Below, one piece after another: positions 1 through 11,694 of a DNA stretch of 64,000 nucleotides. Position numbers and translations under genes: made by a program. This DNA comes from Dryas octopetala (taxonomy: Eukaryota; Streptophyta; Magnoliopsida; Rosales; Rosaceae): assembly GCA_963921425.1 (NCBI GenBank), contig OY992836.1:2991825-3055824 (forward strand), read 5' to 3'. How positions within the stretch are numbered: position 1 is the first letter of the stretch; every line of letters starts with the position of its first letter. A model generated the notes under the pieces. The model did no database searches. It had not been told where the DNA came from and saw only the letters and a program-made list of their open reading frames with translations.

Positions 1-128
1 CATAATGCCTTGACCACTACATTCCTCATTTTTTCCAAGATAAACACACACTATGGTGTGCCTGCATATAGGGAGAACATGAGTGTATGTTTCTTTAACA
101 GAATTAAACAAGAATGCTTAATTAATTA

Positions 129-491
129 TAGCAACAGTCCGCGAATTATACCTAAGTCTCACTTGAGTCCATGAACTTTACTTTTAGATTCTTGAGTCGA
201 CAAACTTTTCCACATTACTCATTTTAGTCCGATCCGCCAAGTTTTTCCCAATTTTCTACATATATTGCACATGACATGTACATGGACCTCAAAATTTAAC
301 GCTTTTGCCCCTCAAAAGTCAGTCATGTGGACTCAAATGTGACGAAAATATTTGACGTTCTTGTTACGTGCAAATATTTGACAAAAAACCCAAAAAAATA
401 TAACAAATTAAAGTAGACTGAAGTGAGTAACATGGAAAAACTTGTGGACTCAAGTGGGGCTCGGGGTAAAGTTCGTGGACTATTGTTGTAA
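129..491. mobile_element. MITE-like element with long imperfect terminal inverted repeats
   Basis: The left end (from about 129) and the reverse complement of the right end (to about 491) run in parallel for about 100 bases: a CAACAGTCCGCGAA-like start, then CACTTGAGTCCA, then AAACTTTTCCACATTACTCA versus a close relative. The middle has no coding potential. The flanks are AATTA-like on both sides, so a target duplication is possible but the exact ends are uncertain. The long inverted repeats and short length fit a non-autonomous DNA transposon; the superfamily is not assigned. Confidence 0.5.
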
Positions 492-499
492 TTAGCTTT

Positions 500-828
500 A
501 AACAAGAATAAGTAAATTATCAGAACTAAGATTTAAAAAAGGATAAAATTAAGAATAATAATGAAACCCTGACTGCAAATTTTTGTAAATATTCAAGAAC
601 AATTTTGGTGACAAATTTATTGAAAGGTTATATACCTCTGGTAAATCATTGATCCGATCTATTTGAACCTAACTAGGTAATGCACTTCAGTACTAGCACC
701 ATATTCCTCTCCATCTAGGTCTTTCGACGCTTCAGACCCCTTCACCATTCTCTTCATTAGTGAAAGACAAAACCTAGTCAGTAATTAGAGAAGGAGATAA
801 CAACAGGTTTTTGAAGATGAGCATGATA
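500..828. other. intergenic, nothing recognised
   Basis: AT-rich sequence with no convincing reading frame, repeat or RNA gene. It separates the MITE on the left from the LINE-like tail on the right. Confidence 0.5.
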
Positions 829-1125
829 CCAACTCAGTGTTGAGGTCATTTTTGTAGATGATTGAAGTGTACAATGGAGGATTCTGGGAGGAGATTTTCA
901 AAATCAAGGGGAATGAATCTGGTCTAGTACTAGGTTTGATGACTTGATCTTATTTGGTGCAGGATTTTCTTCCAGATCTGTTCAATAGGTTGCATTGTCA
1001 CCTTGTAAGATTCGTTGTACATTCTAGCGCTTGCCATGTTTGGCACTTGCCAAGTTCGTTGTACATTATGGCTTTAGTGTCTTTCTATAATGAAATTTTC
1101 TTATTTATTAAAAATTAAAACATGA
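829..1125 (+). mobile_element. LINE-like 3' end (remnant)
   Basis: The end reads TTTCTATAATGAAATTTTCT followed by TTATTTATTAAAAATTAAAA, the usual look of the 3' tail of plant L1-type LINEs. A second stretch at about 54903-55160 shares the phrase AGGTCATTTTT plus GATGA...AGTG...GGAGG and ends in a similar ATGAAATCTTCTTATTTATAAAA tail, so the two are probably remnants of one family. No reverse transcriptase sequence remains. Assignment rests on the tail and on the second copy. Confidence 0.35.
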
Positions 1126-1267
1126 TTAAAGATAAGAACCAGCTAGGGAATTCTCAACAAAAACAAAAAATATAATTAGTGCCTAATTTTAAACACCCTA
1201 CTCACCAAAAAAATTTGTCTAAACCCCCACCCATCTAGAAACTCTTTCAAAACCCTCTAAAACTTAT

Positions 1268-1330
1268 AATCCTAAATTACCCTTCTGACGCATGCTGACG
1301 CGCGCTGACGCATGCTGACACATGCTGACG
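1268..1330 (+). repeat. short GCATGCTGACG-type tandem repeat
   Basis: Four to five copies of an 11-bp phrase built on CTGACGCATG, with CpG-type variants. Confidence 0.6.
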
Positions 1331-1446
1331 TCACTGTAACTGTATTTTGGTGAAACTGTTTTTTTTTTTTTTTTTTTTGAATTGAAGTTTTTGCTAAAAC
1401 TCAATATTTCACTAAAACTAAAATCAAACACTGAAATTGAATTTCA

Positions 1447-1590
1447 TTACACTAAAACTGAATTTCAAAAATTCAGTTACACTGAAACTGAATTTCAAAA
1501 ATTCAGTTACACTGAAACTGAATTTCAAAAATTCAATTACACTGAAACTGAATTTCAGAAATTCAGTTACACTAAATTGAAGAATTCAGT
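1447..1590 (+). repeat. 30-bp tandem repeat, about five units
   Basis: The unit is TTACACTGAAACTGAATTTC plus AAAAATTCAG. Thirty bases is a multiple of three, so the array leaves an open frame reading ETEFQKFSYT repeatedly. That frame has no upstream or downstream coding context and is treated as an artefact of the repeat length. Each unit contains the near-palindrome GAATTTCAAAAATTC. Related looser text (ACAATTACACTTCACTAAAA) continues to about 1760. Confidence 0.8.
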
Positions 1591-2198
1591 TATGAATTCA
1601 CTTACTGAAACTGAATTAAGTGATGCAACAATTACACATTCACTAAAATGCAATTACACTTGACTAAAATGCAGTTACACCTTAATTAAAAAACAATTAC
1701 ACCTTTACTAAAACAATTACACTTCACTAAAACAGTTACACCTTTACTGAATTTCGTTTCACTAAAAAGAACACAGCAACCTTAACAAAAAAAAACAACA
1801 ATACAATAAGCCATTGAGATGAGAGGAGTAGCCAACAATACAACGTCGTCCGATCACCTCACGCGCGACGAGTACACGACAGTCGCCACTGCATCGATCT
1901 GTTTCTACCTACAAATTTGATTTATCATATTTCAGAACCATAATTTCATTCAAAATTTATTTAAAACTCATGTTTCACGAGCTGAAACTGTTTCACGAGC
2001 TGAAACTGTTTAATCTTAATACAAACCTCTGCAATGTAATATATATCTTGTACCCATTCAACCCCACTGATACGTGTCAAAAATCCACAAATCCAGCAAT
2101 AAACAGCCTCAATCTATATATATATATATAAATATATGTAGCCAAATGAAATCCCCAAATAGCAAAATGAAATCAGCTAATCTTTCTCAAAATGGGTA

Positions 2199-2580
2199 TT
2201 ACCTGCGCTGAGAGGCAGAGATGAAATCGTCGACCTTTGGGGCAGCAATGGTGGCGCAGAAAAGCAGAGTACCAACTCCAAAACCCACTAGCTGCCGGAA
2301 CACAGAGATCGCCGGCGAGGATGTCAATCTGATCGATTTGGGGTTTTCCGATTCATTAACAATTGCACCAAACCAAATACATAGAACTGAACAGCACAAT
2401 GAAGAGAAGAAGATGGGTACCTGACTCGACGGAAATGGCTGTCGGAAAACAGAGAATGCCGGCGAGAATGTCGCCGGCTTCTCTCCTTCGAAACGGCGGG
2501 CCCAGGGGTCGTCAATATCTTCTGATGGCACCAGTGGACTCGGGACGACGAAAGGAAGCCATCCATGGTGGTCCGGCACC
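2199..2580 (-). pseudogene. two-exon gene fragment, probable N-terminal part of a plastid-type small protein
   Basis: On the minus strand an exon-like stretch ends in the CAG-GTACCC donor near 2421 and another, opening after an AG near 2340 and ending at a CAG-GTAATA donor near 2203, reads SSPAISVFRQLVGFGVGTLL, then a hydrophobic segment, and ends APKVDDFISASQRR. The two exons share the phrase SPAxSVFRQ, so one may be a duplicate of the other. The second exon resembles the N-terminal hydrophobic part of small plant proteins that continue into a DnaJ-type cysteine-rich domain; that is recall, not a search. No later exon is found below position 2199, so this is a fragment, possibly captured by a transposon. 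Confidence 0.4.
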
Positions 2581-2772
2581 TTGTCGTCGCCGGAATCGGT
2601 GGATCACCGGCGAGGGAGCTCGGGTCTGCCTAGACCCGATCCGGTGTCGACGTTCAGTTTCGCGGAGAGTGGAGGTCAGGGAGAGGATGAGGGGGGAGAG
2701 GTGAGCGTGATGGGACTGGTATCGCCGGCAACCGTCGCTGGACGGCGGCGCACGCGCCGACGACAACCCCGG

Positions 2773-2873
<101 letters not shown>

Positions 2874-3090
2874 TTCAGAAATGTGGGCTTGATATTTTTT
2901 TCGAGGGTTATAATTGGAAAAAAAAGGGTAAAACTGGAAAATTAAAAGATGGGGAGTCAAACTTGACTAGGTATTAGTTGACTAGGGGGTTTAGGAAAAT
3001 ATTAAGTGTAAGATTGGGGGTTATAGGAGAGGTAGATTTTGGGTGGAGGTTATGAAAGATTTTATCTCTAACTAGGGGGTTTATAATTAT

Positions 3091-3923
3091 TAACATAAAT
3101 ATAATACTATCTTAGGAATTTCCTTATTATCTTTTCTTTTTTATTGGTCTTTAGAAAACCTGGAATTTTAAACAAAAATATTATTCATGATGATAAATCA
3201 AATAGAAATATAAGTGAGAATGTACATTAATTTAAATCTGTATCATTCTCTGTATTTTTTCACTATATGACTACATGCATTGACCGAACTGAACTACGTG
3301 CGTAGCCATGAAAGTATTAAAACTTAAATTTTAGATCAATTAATTTTTTTGAAATATTGTTGTGTAAATTATTCTTTGCATAATGAACTAAGCCCCAAAT
3401 TTTATGTCGTCAGAATTTTATATATATCAAGGTTATGTTCATGATTTGACAAACTAGTAATTAAGGAAATCATTACTAGTCATAGGTCATATATATTTAT
3501 AAGAGCGCTCTAAATCTAACTAGTTAGCAAGTTAATACGAAACTAACCACTCTTTTAGGCTCACCACATGACTAATCTCATAATCTGAACAGTCTAATTT
3601 TTAGGCCCCACTTCAAAGATCATTAATGCAAAAAATCAACCAAATCGGAAATCATTTAATCATCTAATTAACTGTGACCATATAAATAGACGAACACTGT
3701 TTTCGATAAAACCATATAAATAACTATATTAGATATATTGATTTTAAGATTTCCATATAGGAATAGTAGTCTATATTAATTTGTTGGAGAAAGCGGTTTG
3801 ACTAAAGCTACATACATATGATATTCCATTTTCTCAACACATTCATGGAAGTTAAGACAAAATTATAAGGAATTAGAGAGAATAATGACGACGGGTTTGT
3901 GTACATGACACCCACTCAGTCTT
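3091..3923. other. AT-rich intergenic DNA with a MITE-related motif
   Basis: No gene is seen. Around 3630-3720 the phrase AAAAAATCAACCAAATCGGA is followed by AATCATTTAATCATCTAATTAACTG and AAATAGACGAACACTG. The same order of words occurs in the foldback element at 62287-62604, so this is probably a decayed copy of that family. Confidence 0.45.
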
Positions 3924-4000
3924 CACTACAAGAAAAAGAAAAAAGAGTTTGGGTGACGAACCTAGTTCCTCTCCCAAAGTCGAATTTCGTCGCCCAAATT
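3924..4000 (+). mobile_element. solitary CACTA terminus
   Basis: It begins CACTACAAGAAAAAG, the canonical terminus of plant CACTA (En/Spm) elements, and continues with the inverted subterminal words TTTGGGTGACGAA and TTCGTCGCCCAAA, which also fill the arms of the large CACTA element at 30270-54899. No opposite terminus (TTTCTTGTAGTG) is found nearby. It is a truncated end of the same or a close family. Confidence 0.65.
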
Positions 4001-4160
4001 GATTTGATATTATTCTATCATGATATTATTAAATAAAGTACATCCACTTCTTAAGTGGAAACTGAGAAAAATATATGCGGATACTTATTAAAGGATAGAA
4101 ATTTATAGTAAATTGGTAATCTTTGAGAAGAATGTGGTCTCATTCGGAGCTAAACCCTTA

Positions 4161-4357
4161 TGGCATGTTTATGAATTGAATTGAGAAGGAATTAGATTAA
4201 GGATGAGTCATAATTCGGATTCCCATTAAAACTGTTTACTAAACTATCTGAAATCAAAGTAAGAATGATACTGATTCCATATAAGTTGTTTATTAATTCA
4301 CTTGAATTACTAAAATGCCCTTGTTCTAAATAAATTGAATGAACTAAAAGTTAATAG
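4161..4357 (+). mobile_element. Tourist/Harbinger-like MITE, left part
   Basis: It begins TGGCATGTTTATGAATTG after the trinucleotide TTA (4158-4160). The right part (14116-14378) ends with the inverted counterpart, whose reverse complement is TGGCACGTTTACTAATCC, followed by TTA (14379-14381). TTA target duplications and this kind of terminus fit PIF/Harbinger-type MITEs. Without the inserted retrotransposon the element would be about 460 bp. Confidence 0.65.
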
Positions 4358-4674
4358 TGTAACGACCCGAACCCAAGTCTTATTACTTTTGCTTGCAAAT
4401 AAATAAATAAATAAATAAATAAAATATATATATATAACTTTTGGGCATGCCTTATTAAAATTTTTGGAAGGAAATTCTAGTATTAGAGGAGTGTTTTAAT
4501 TCAATTTGTGGCCTTTAAGTTCGAGAGGGTGAATTAGAACTCGAGTTTCTAAACGCGTAGGTTCAATTTGGGAATTTTAGTAGGAAAGGTGGAGAATTCT
4601 CTAGAAAGGGCAATTTGGTAAATTCAAGCCCAAATACTACAATTTAAAAATCAGCCCAAATTCTCTCATTTCAG

Positions 4675-4803
<129 letters not shown>

Positions 4804-5554
4804 CCCTCCCCTGCGCATACCTCAGTCATCACCTCTCACCATCGCAGCCATTCCTTACCGGCCTCTGCCTCCGGCGACCCCCCCCCCCTTTCCACCGGCG
4901 CCGACGCCATCGAAGTCTTCCAGCAACCAGCCGCTCCGCGTGTACAGTACCCACTCAGAAACAAACCCCAGCTGCCGCCCTTCTCTCTGCACACAGCCCG
5001 ACCTGAAAACCCCCCCAACTCCGGCCACCGATCCACTCCACTGATGCCGACCATCTTCCTCAGCTGTTCCTTCAGTCAGCCCATTCCCTTGCACGCGCGA
5101 AAATAGCCCAAGAAACCCCCAGACCCGTCGGCCTTGTCTTCCAAATTCCGGCCAGATTTCACCACCGAATTTCGAGGGTTTAAGTGGGTATTCCTCCTTG
5201 AGGTATGGGCTGTCAATTCCCAGTGTTTTGGTGCTTTATTTTGAGTAATTTGGAGAATTGAAATTGGGGAATTAGGTCCCATTTCGGGTTCCCCTTGAGA
5301 ATTTCGAAAATTTGATGATATTAATGTAGTTATGGACAATTTAAGCCCCTAGAAAATGTTATTTGATTATTAGAATTAGAAAACTTAAGAAGTTGGACAA
5401 TTTCAAATCCTTAGGATTCTTAATTTCTATTATAAGTGGGTGAATTGAAACGAGACCAATGAAATCAAGAGAAGAACACTTAAGTTCACTCCCATACTCT
5501 AATTTCTGTTCGGTAACAAGCCTAATTTATGCTTCGTATTCTTGGTTGTTCTAG

Positions 5555-5612
5555 GCGACGCTCCCGAGACTTGAGGTGATCCATCCGGAGATCGACACTA
5601 GGCTCCAATATT
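5555..5612 (+). promoter_or_regulatory. 58-nt mini-exon-like segment in the LTR leader
   Basis: It is preceded by a pyrimidine-rich stretch ending TTGTTCTAG and followed by GTGAGTGG, good plant splice acceptor and donor signals. Segments of 57-58 nt with the same borders occur at the same place in the related LTRs (38093-38149, 42847-42903, 46497-46553 and 12807-12864). Splicing is inferred from the signals only. Confidence 0.45.
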
Positions 5613-5840
5613 GTGAGTGGATTTTCTTTTGCTTGCAAATTTATGGGTTTTATGTTTTTTTTTTATATATAGTACTTTTGAAATTTTAAGTTAAAGAATG
5701 AAATAATGAATTGAGAAAAGTCTGTTTTGCATTAATAAAGTCTAGAGGGATTAGATTATTTGTTATTTTGATCTAAGGGTTATCAAATAATTAAACAAAC
5801 AATTTAAATGCCAGACTAAGTACCCACCTGTTATTAAGTA

Positions 5841-6270
5841 GGTCTTTGGGACCCATCACGGCACACACATAGGCTTTGGGCCGTGTGCCGGGATGCCTCG
5901 CCCTTTGGGGGTAGTCTACGTGCATGTACGACATTTTGGCTTGTTGTACGACGGCGATTCGACGGTACACGGGCCACTATAAGTCCACTTGTATGACGGC
6001 GATTCGACGGTACAAGGGACACCCCAAATCCACTCGCATGACGGCGTTGCGACGGTGTGGGTGGAAAGGGCAATCTAAGTGCACGTACAACATTTTGGCT
6101 TATTGTACGACGGCGATTCGACGGTACAAGGGCCACTGTGTGTCCACTTGTATGACGGCGTTGCGACGGTACAAGGGACACCGCAATCCACTCGCATGAC
6201 GGTGTTACGACGGTGTGGGTGGAAGGTTAAGTAGACGGTCCACTTGGTGCGACGGTCTTGTACGGTACCA
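5841..6270 (+). repeat. conserved LTR block with hairpin-prone tandem repeats
   Basis: It starts GGTCTTTGGGACCCATCACG, shared with the other LTR families here, then CACGGC and GCCGTG words that can pair. Two units with a period of about 160 bp follow (the phrase ACATTTTGGCTT at about 5930 and 6090), built of sub-units such as TTGTATGACGGCGATTCGAC-GGTACAA with TTGTA/TACAA arms. The 3' LTR copy is at 13093-13520. Confidence 0.7.
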
Positions 6271-6910
6271 ATGTGGAGCCCGTCAAATGGGTACTGATTT
6301 GGCCAACGATTATTCTAGAAACTTTATTAGATAAAATATTTTTAGTCATTCTTTTTATCAGTTCAAAGGATATTTTAAAATGGGGGAAATTGAGAATATT
6401 AATAAAATTGAGAATATTTCAAAGCATATCAGTTCAAAGCATATTGTGTTTGTGAAATTGAGAATATTAATAAAATGTTTTACTTTATTAACCTTGTTAT
6501 CTTTTGACTCGTTCATCCACTCACTGAGCCTTTCTCACCGTGAGTTTACTTTTTGTGTTTTCATGTTTCCCCCAGGTGGAAGCGGCGGCCAGTCATAATT
6601 ATTGTGTCGAGGCGGGCTTGTCTTCTCATTGTATAGTGTAGGATTTCCTTTAAGCCTTAAGTTGTAGTTTGGTTCTGATAATTGGTTGTAACCTATAAAT
6701 TTGTAAACTTTATGCCGGGTCGGAGACCCCTTTTGGTTGTGGTAGGGAAGTTGAAAACTTTAGAAGTGTTTTAACAGGTTATAAAATTTTGGGTTAGACC
6801 ATTTTCAGGGGAGGTTCTGCCGAATTTTCGGTAGGATTTTTCCTTGATTTTGGATCCCGCAGGACCTCACCGAATTTTCAGGGTGGAAATTCGGGGGCGG
6901 TCCTGTCAAC

Positions 6911-6922
6911 TTGGTATCAGAG
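6911..6922 (+). promoter_or_regulatory. primer binding site (initiator tRNA-Met)
   Basis: TGGTATCAGAGC, two to three bases after the 5' LTR end, is the standard complement to the 3' end of plant initiator tRNA-Met. It primes minus-strand cDNA synthesis. Confidence 0.9.
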
Positions 6923-6995
6923 CCTAGGTTTCATATTGTTGTACCAGTGTCCCTTCGGTAAATTTATAAATTTTTTTTTTTTTTTTATAGGTACA

Positions 6996-9900
6996 ATGCT
7001 TCCTCGACGTGGCCGTCCGCGGGGAAACCGTCATAGAGTAGCTCAGGGTGCAGATGAGGCTGCACCTGGATTAGAGCAGACCGTAGACCGTTTAGTTGAG
7101 GCGGTGACTAATGTCGTGCGCACTCGTGGCCCAGCTGAAGGAGATTATAGTATTGAACGAGCTCGGAAGCTTGGGGCCACTGATTTTAGGGGCACTACTG
7201 ATCCCAGCGTTGCCAATGATTGGATCGTGAGGTTGGAGAGAATATTTGATGTTATGAGATGCCCAGAGGATCAGAAGATGGTTCTAGCTCCTTTTTTTGC
7301 TAGAAGGCGATGCATATCATTGGTGGGAGTCCGAAAAGGTGGGACTCGCTGCCGAGGAATGTACTTGGGATCGATTTAGGAGAGCTTTTTACGAGCAGTA
7401 TTATCCTCGGGTCTACTGTGATGAAAAGAGAGCAGAATTTCAGAGGTTGAGGCAAGGAACTATGACAGTAGCAGAGTATGAGAAGAAGTTTACTGAGTTG
7501 TCTCGATTTTGTCCTCAACTTGTGGCTGATGAGAGAGACAAGTGCTCTCGATTTGAGGATGGCTTACGGGAGGAGATTCGTACAGTGGTTGCTGCAGCCG
7601 TCCATACTAGCTACCCCAACTTAAGGGAGGCCGCTATGAAGGTGGAGAGGTCTCTCTCAGAACGGAACCGGGGTGGTACGAGACGCCATCACCCTCAGAG
7701 TGTTGTGTCTGGCGGACCGAGTCAAGGACCAGCGAAAAGAGGAAGTTTCAGCTCTGGTTCATCCGGAAGTGGTGGATTCAGAGGTTACAGAAGTGGTTCT
7801 GGTGGTAGTAGAGGATCAGGGCAGAGTCGTAGCTCCAGCCATCAATCTGTGGGCAGTTCAGCTCGGAGCACCGTACCGGAGAGAGGGTCGCAAGGAAGTC
7901 GACCCCATGGACCTGGCCAACCACCATGTAACACGTGTGGGAGGCGCCATGATGGAGTTTGTTTGAGGGGAGTTAGCGGTTGCTTCCATTGTGGCCAGCA
8001 GGGACATTTCAGGAAAGATTGTCCACTGTTGTATCATGGAGATAGTGGGACTTCGGGATCCACTTTTGGATCGGGACAGACTTCCGGGACTCAAAAACAG
8101 GGCCAAGGAGCAGTTCAGACTGGAGGTAGTGCATCGGGTAGTGGGACTCAGTCCAGTCATGCTAGTAGAGCTGGAGGACAGCAAAGAGGCCAAAGAGGAC
8201 GTCCCAGAGCTCAAGGCAGAGTGTTTGCTATGACCCAACAAGAGGCCCAAGCATCACCGGACGTCATAATGGGTACGTTACTCATCTTTGGACAAAATGC
8301 TTGTGTTTTAATAGACCCTGGGGCCACACACTCAATCATATCACGTAAACTTATTTTATGTGCTGATCGAATGCCTACACCACTAGATTATGAGTTAATT
8401 ATAGCTACACCCGCTGGAACTTCACTTATGGCCCGCGAAGTCCTTAGAGATTGTCCAATAAGGATTGATGGTCAAGACTTTAAAGCCGATTTAATTCCAT
8501 TAGATATTTTTGATGTGGATGTCATCTTGGGTATGGATTGGCTGGCTACCCATCATGCTTCCATCGATTGTTTCCATAAGAAAGTAACTTTTAATCGACC
8601 AGAACAAACCGAGGTAGTATTTTATGGGGAGCGTAAAGTTTTTCCATCCTGTATGATTTCAGCATTTTTAGCTAGACGGTTGCTTCGTAAAGGCTGTATG
8701 GGGTACTTGGCTCACATAATTGATACCCGAGCTAGTGAAAAGAAACTAGAGGAGTTACCTGTAGTGCGAGATTTTCCGGATATTTTTCCCGAAGATCTTC
8801 CAGGTTTACCTCCGGAAAGAGAGATAGATTTTACTATTGATTTAATTCCCGGAGCAGCACCTATATCTCAGGCACCTTATAGAATGGCCCCAGCTGAGTT
8901 GAAGGAGTTGAAAATTCAATTACAGGAATTAGTGGAGAAAGGATTTATCCGACCAAGTGTTTCTCCTTGGGGCGCACCGGTCTTGTTCGTGAAGAAGAAA
9001 GATGGGACGATGAGATTATGTATTGATTATAGGCAACTTAATAAGGTTACTGTGCGGAATCGGTATCCCTTGCCTCGTATCGATGATTTATTTGACCAAT
9101 TGCAAGGCGCAAAAGTGTTTTCCAAGATTGATTTAAGATCAGGGTATCATCAATTGAGGATTAAGGAAGCTGATATACCCAAAACTGCTTTTAGAACTCG
9201 ATATGGCCACTATGAGTTCTTAGTGATGCCTTTTGGATTAACAAATGCCCCAGCGGTTTTTATGGATCTGATGAATCGAGTTTTCCACGCCTATTTGGAT
9301 CGGTTTGTGGTGGTATTCATTGATGACATATTGATATATTCACGGAGCGACAAGGATCATGAGGAACATTTAAGAACGGTGTTGAAAATCTTGGAAGAGA
9401 ATCGGTTATACGCTAAGTTCAGTAAATGCCAATTTTGGCTAGATAGAGTGGGATTTTTGGGGCATGTAATTTCAGCCGAAGGCATCATGGTAGATCCACA
9501 AAAGGTAGAGGCAGTAAAGAATTGGGAACGGCCTACTAGTGTGTTAGAAGTGAGGAGTTTTCTGGGCCTAGCAGGATATTATCGCCGATTCGTGGAAGGC
9601 TTCTCCAAATTATCAGCACCACTTACTCGGCTAACTAGAAAAGGAGTCAAGTATGAATGGTCTGATGAATGTGAGAAAAGTTTCCAAGAACTTAAGGATA
9701 GATTAACTTCTGCCCCAGTGTTGACATTACCCGATGGTAATAGTGGGTTTGTGATTTATAGTGATGCTTCAAGACAGGGTCTAGGTTGTGTGTTGATGCA
9801 AAATGATAAGGTGGTTGCATATGCTTCTAGACAACTCAAGAAGCATGAGTTGAATTACCCAACTCATGATTTAGAACTTGTGGCTATAGTCTTTGCCTTG

Positions 9901-11652
9901 AAAATTTGGAGACATTATCTATATGGAGCGTCTTGTCAGATATTCACCGATCACAAGAGCCTTAAGTATCTATTCACTCAAAAGGAATTGAATTTAAGAA
10001 AGAGGAGATGGTTGGAATTAATAAAGGATTACGATTGCACTATTGAATATCATCCTGGAAAGGCCAATGTAGTGGCGGATGCATTGAGTAGAAAAGCATC
10101 CGGATCACTAGCATACTTAAGAACGGTGCACCTACCCTTGCTAGTCGAATTGAGGGCAACAGGAGCCAATTTAACGATAAGTGAAACAGGAGCATTGTTG
10201 GCTAGCTTTCAAGTTAGACCAACCTTACTCGATAAAATTCGTGAAGCCCAACTACAGGATTCCTTGTTGATGAAACTCAAAAATGAAGTTGAGAAAGGAT
10301 TGAGAGCAGATTACTCGGTAAGGGATGACGGGGCCCTGGTAATGGGCACTAGATTGTGTGTTCAAGCAAATGAAACTCTTCGAAAAGAAATTTTAGAGGA
10401 AGCACACAGTTCAGCCTATGCAATGCACCCAGGGAGCACCAAAATGTATCGCACTTTACGAGAACATCATTGGTGGCCAGGCATGAAAAGAGATATAGCA
10501 GAATTTGTGGCAAGATGTTTGATTTGTCAACAAGTTAAAGCAGAGCGGCAGAAGCCTTCGGGACTTATGCAACCACTTCCTATTCCTGAATGGAAGTGGG
10601 AGCACATAACTATGGATTTCTTGTTCAAGCTCCCTCGAACACAAAGCGGGCATGATGGAATTTGGATCGTGGTGGATAGACTCACAAAGTCAGCTCACTT
10701 TTTACCCATCCGTGAGAATTATACTTTGGATAAGTTGGCGAAACTCTTTGTGGATGAAATAGTAAGCTTACATGGAGCACCAGTATCCATTGTGTCAGAT
10801 AGAGACTCGAGATTTACTTCTAGATTCTGGGAAAGCCTACAACGGGCAATGGGTACTAAGTTAAGGTTTAGCACTGCATTTCATCCACAGACTGATGGCC
10901 AGTCAGAAAGGACTATACAGACTCTAGAAGATATGTTGAGGACTTGTGCTCTACAATTCAAAGGCAACTGGGATACTCATTTACCATTAATGGAATTTGC
11001 CTATAATAATAGCTATCATTCAAGTATTGGTATGGCTCCTTATGAAGCGTTATATGGTCGACAATGTAGAACGCCAATTTGTTGGAACGAGGTTGGTGAA
11101 AGGAAGTTAGTGGGGCCCGAGTACATTCAAATGACCACCGACAAGATTCAAATTATAAAGAACAGACTGAAGGTGGCACAAGATCGGCAAAAGAGTTATG
11201 CAGACAATCGTAGAAAAGACTTAGAGTTTGAAGTTGGTGACAAAGTCTTTTTGAAATTATCGCCATGGAAAGGAGTGGTACGGTTTGGGAAGCGGGGAAA
11301 GTTAAGTCCTCGATTTATTGGACCATATGAGATCACTGAACGAATTGGTCAAGTTGCTTATAGATTGGCGCTACCTATGGAGTTATCTCGGATTCATGAT
11401 GTGTTCCATGTATCAATGTTGCGTAAATATAGACCTGACCCTTCCCACATATTGGAAAATCAACCCATTGAGTTGCAAGAAGATTTATCTTATGAGGAGC
11501 AACCTGTGGAGATTCTGGATCGCAGAGATCAAGTACTTCGCACAAAAACCATTCCTTTGGTCAAAGTCTTATGGAGGAATCACACGGTTGAAGAAGCGAC
11601 ATGGGAACCGGAGGATCAGATGAGGGCTCAGTATCCACATTTGTTTCCTTAA
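6996..11652 (+). CDS. Gag-Pol polyprotein with chromodomain, broken by one frameshift
   Basis: The product would form the retrotransposon particle and copy and integrate the element. The start chosen is the ATG at 6996, giving [10 protein letters not shown], because the pol-deleted relative starts at the same point (MPPRRRGRPPG). Domains by position: Gag with a CCHC knuckle ([14 protein letters not shown], near 7981), protease (DPGATHS, near 8312), reverse transcriptase with FIDDIL (near 9316), RNase H ([10 protein letters not shown], near 9758), integrase with its HHCC region (from about 10405) and D, D, E at about 10615, 10798 and 10906 with 35 residues between the last two, and a chromodomain ([15 protein letters not shown], near 11570) that in this clade guides insertion to chromatin. 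The reading frame changes at a seven-T run (7292-7298), one T more than the relative predicts. About 1550 codons in all, normal for the clade. Everything after 7297 is open to the stop. Confidence 0.93.
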
Positions 11653-11682
11653 CAGGTAAATTTCGAGGACGAAATTTTCTTA

Positions 11683-11694
11683 ACGGGGGGAGAT
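11683..11694 (+). promoter_or_regulatory. polypurine tract
   Basis: ACGGGGGGAGAT immediately before the 3' LTR at 11695; it primes plus-strand DNA. The upstream phrase TTTCGAGGACGAAATTTTC is shared with the element at 36692-44412. Confidence 0.85.

Noticed and set aside
1382-1663. Open frame with repeated ETEFQKFSYT.
   Set aside because: Translation of a 30-bp tandem repeat with no coding context.
5834-6199. Open frames of about 90-115 codons in the LTR hairpin block (both strands, repeated at 13086-13451).
   Set aside because: Tandem-repeat frames; substitutions between the two LTRs do not respect codons.
6909-6925. tRNA gene at the tRNA-like words after the LTRs.
   Set aside because: Only the 12-base complement to initiator tRNA-Met is present, that is, a primer binding site.
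7285-7300. Programmed ribosomal frameshift between Gag and Pol in the first element.
   Set aside because: The shift lies inside Gag, needs +1 rather than -1, and the related element has the same region in one frame.
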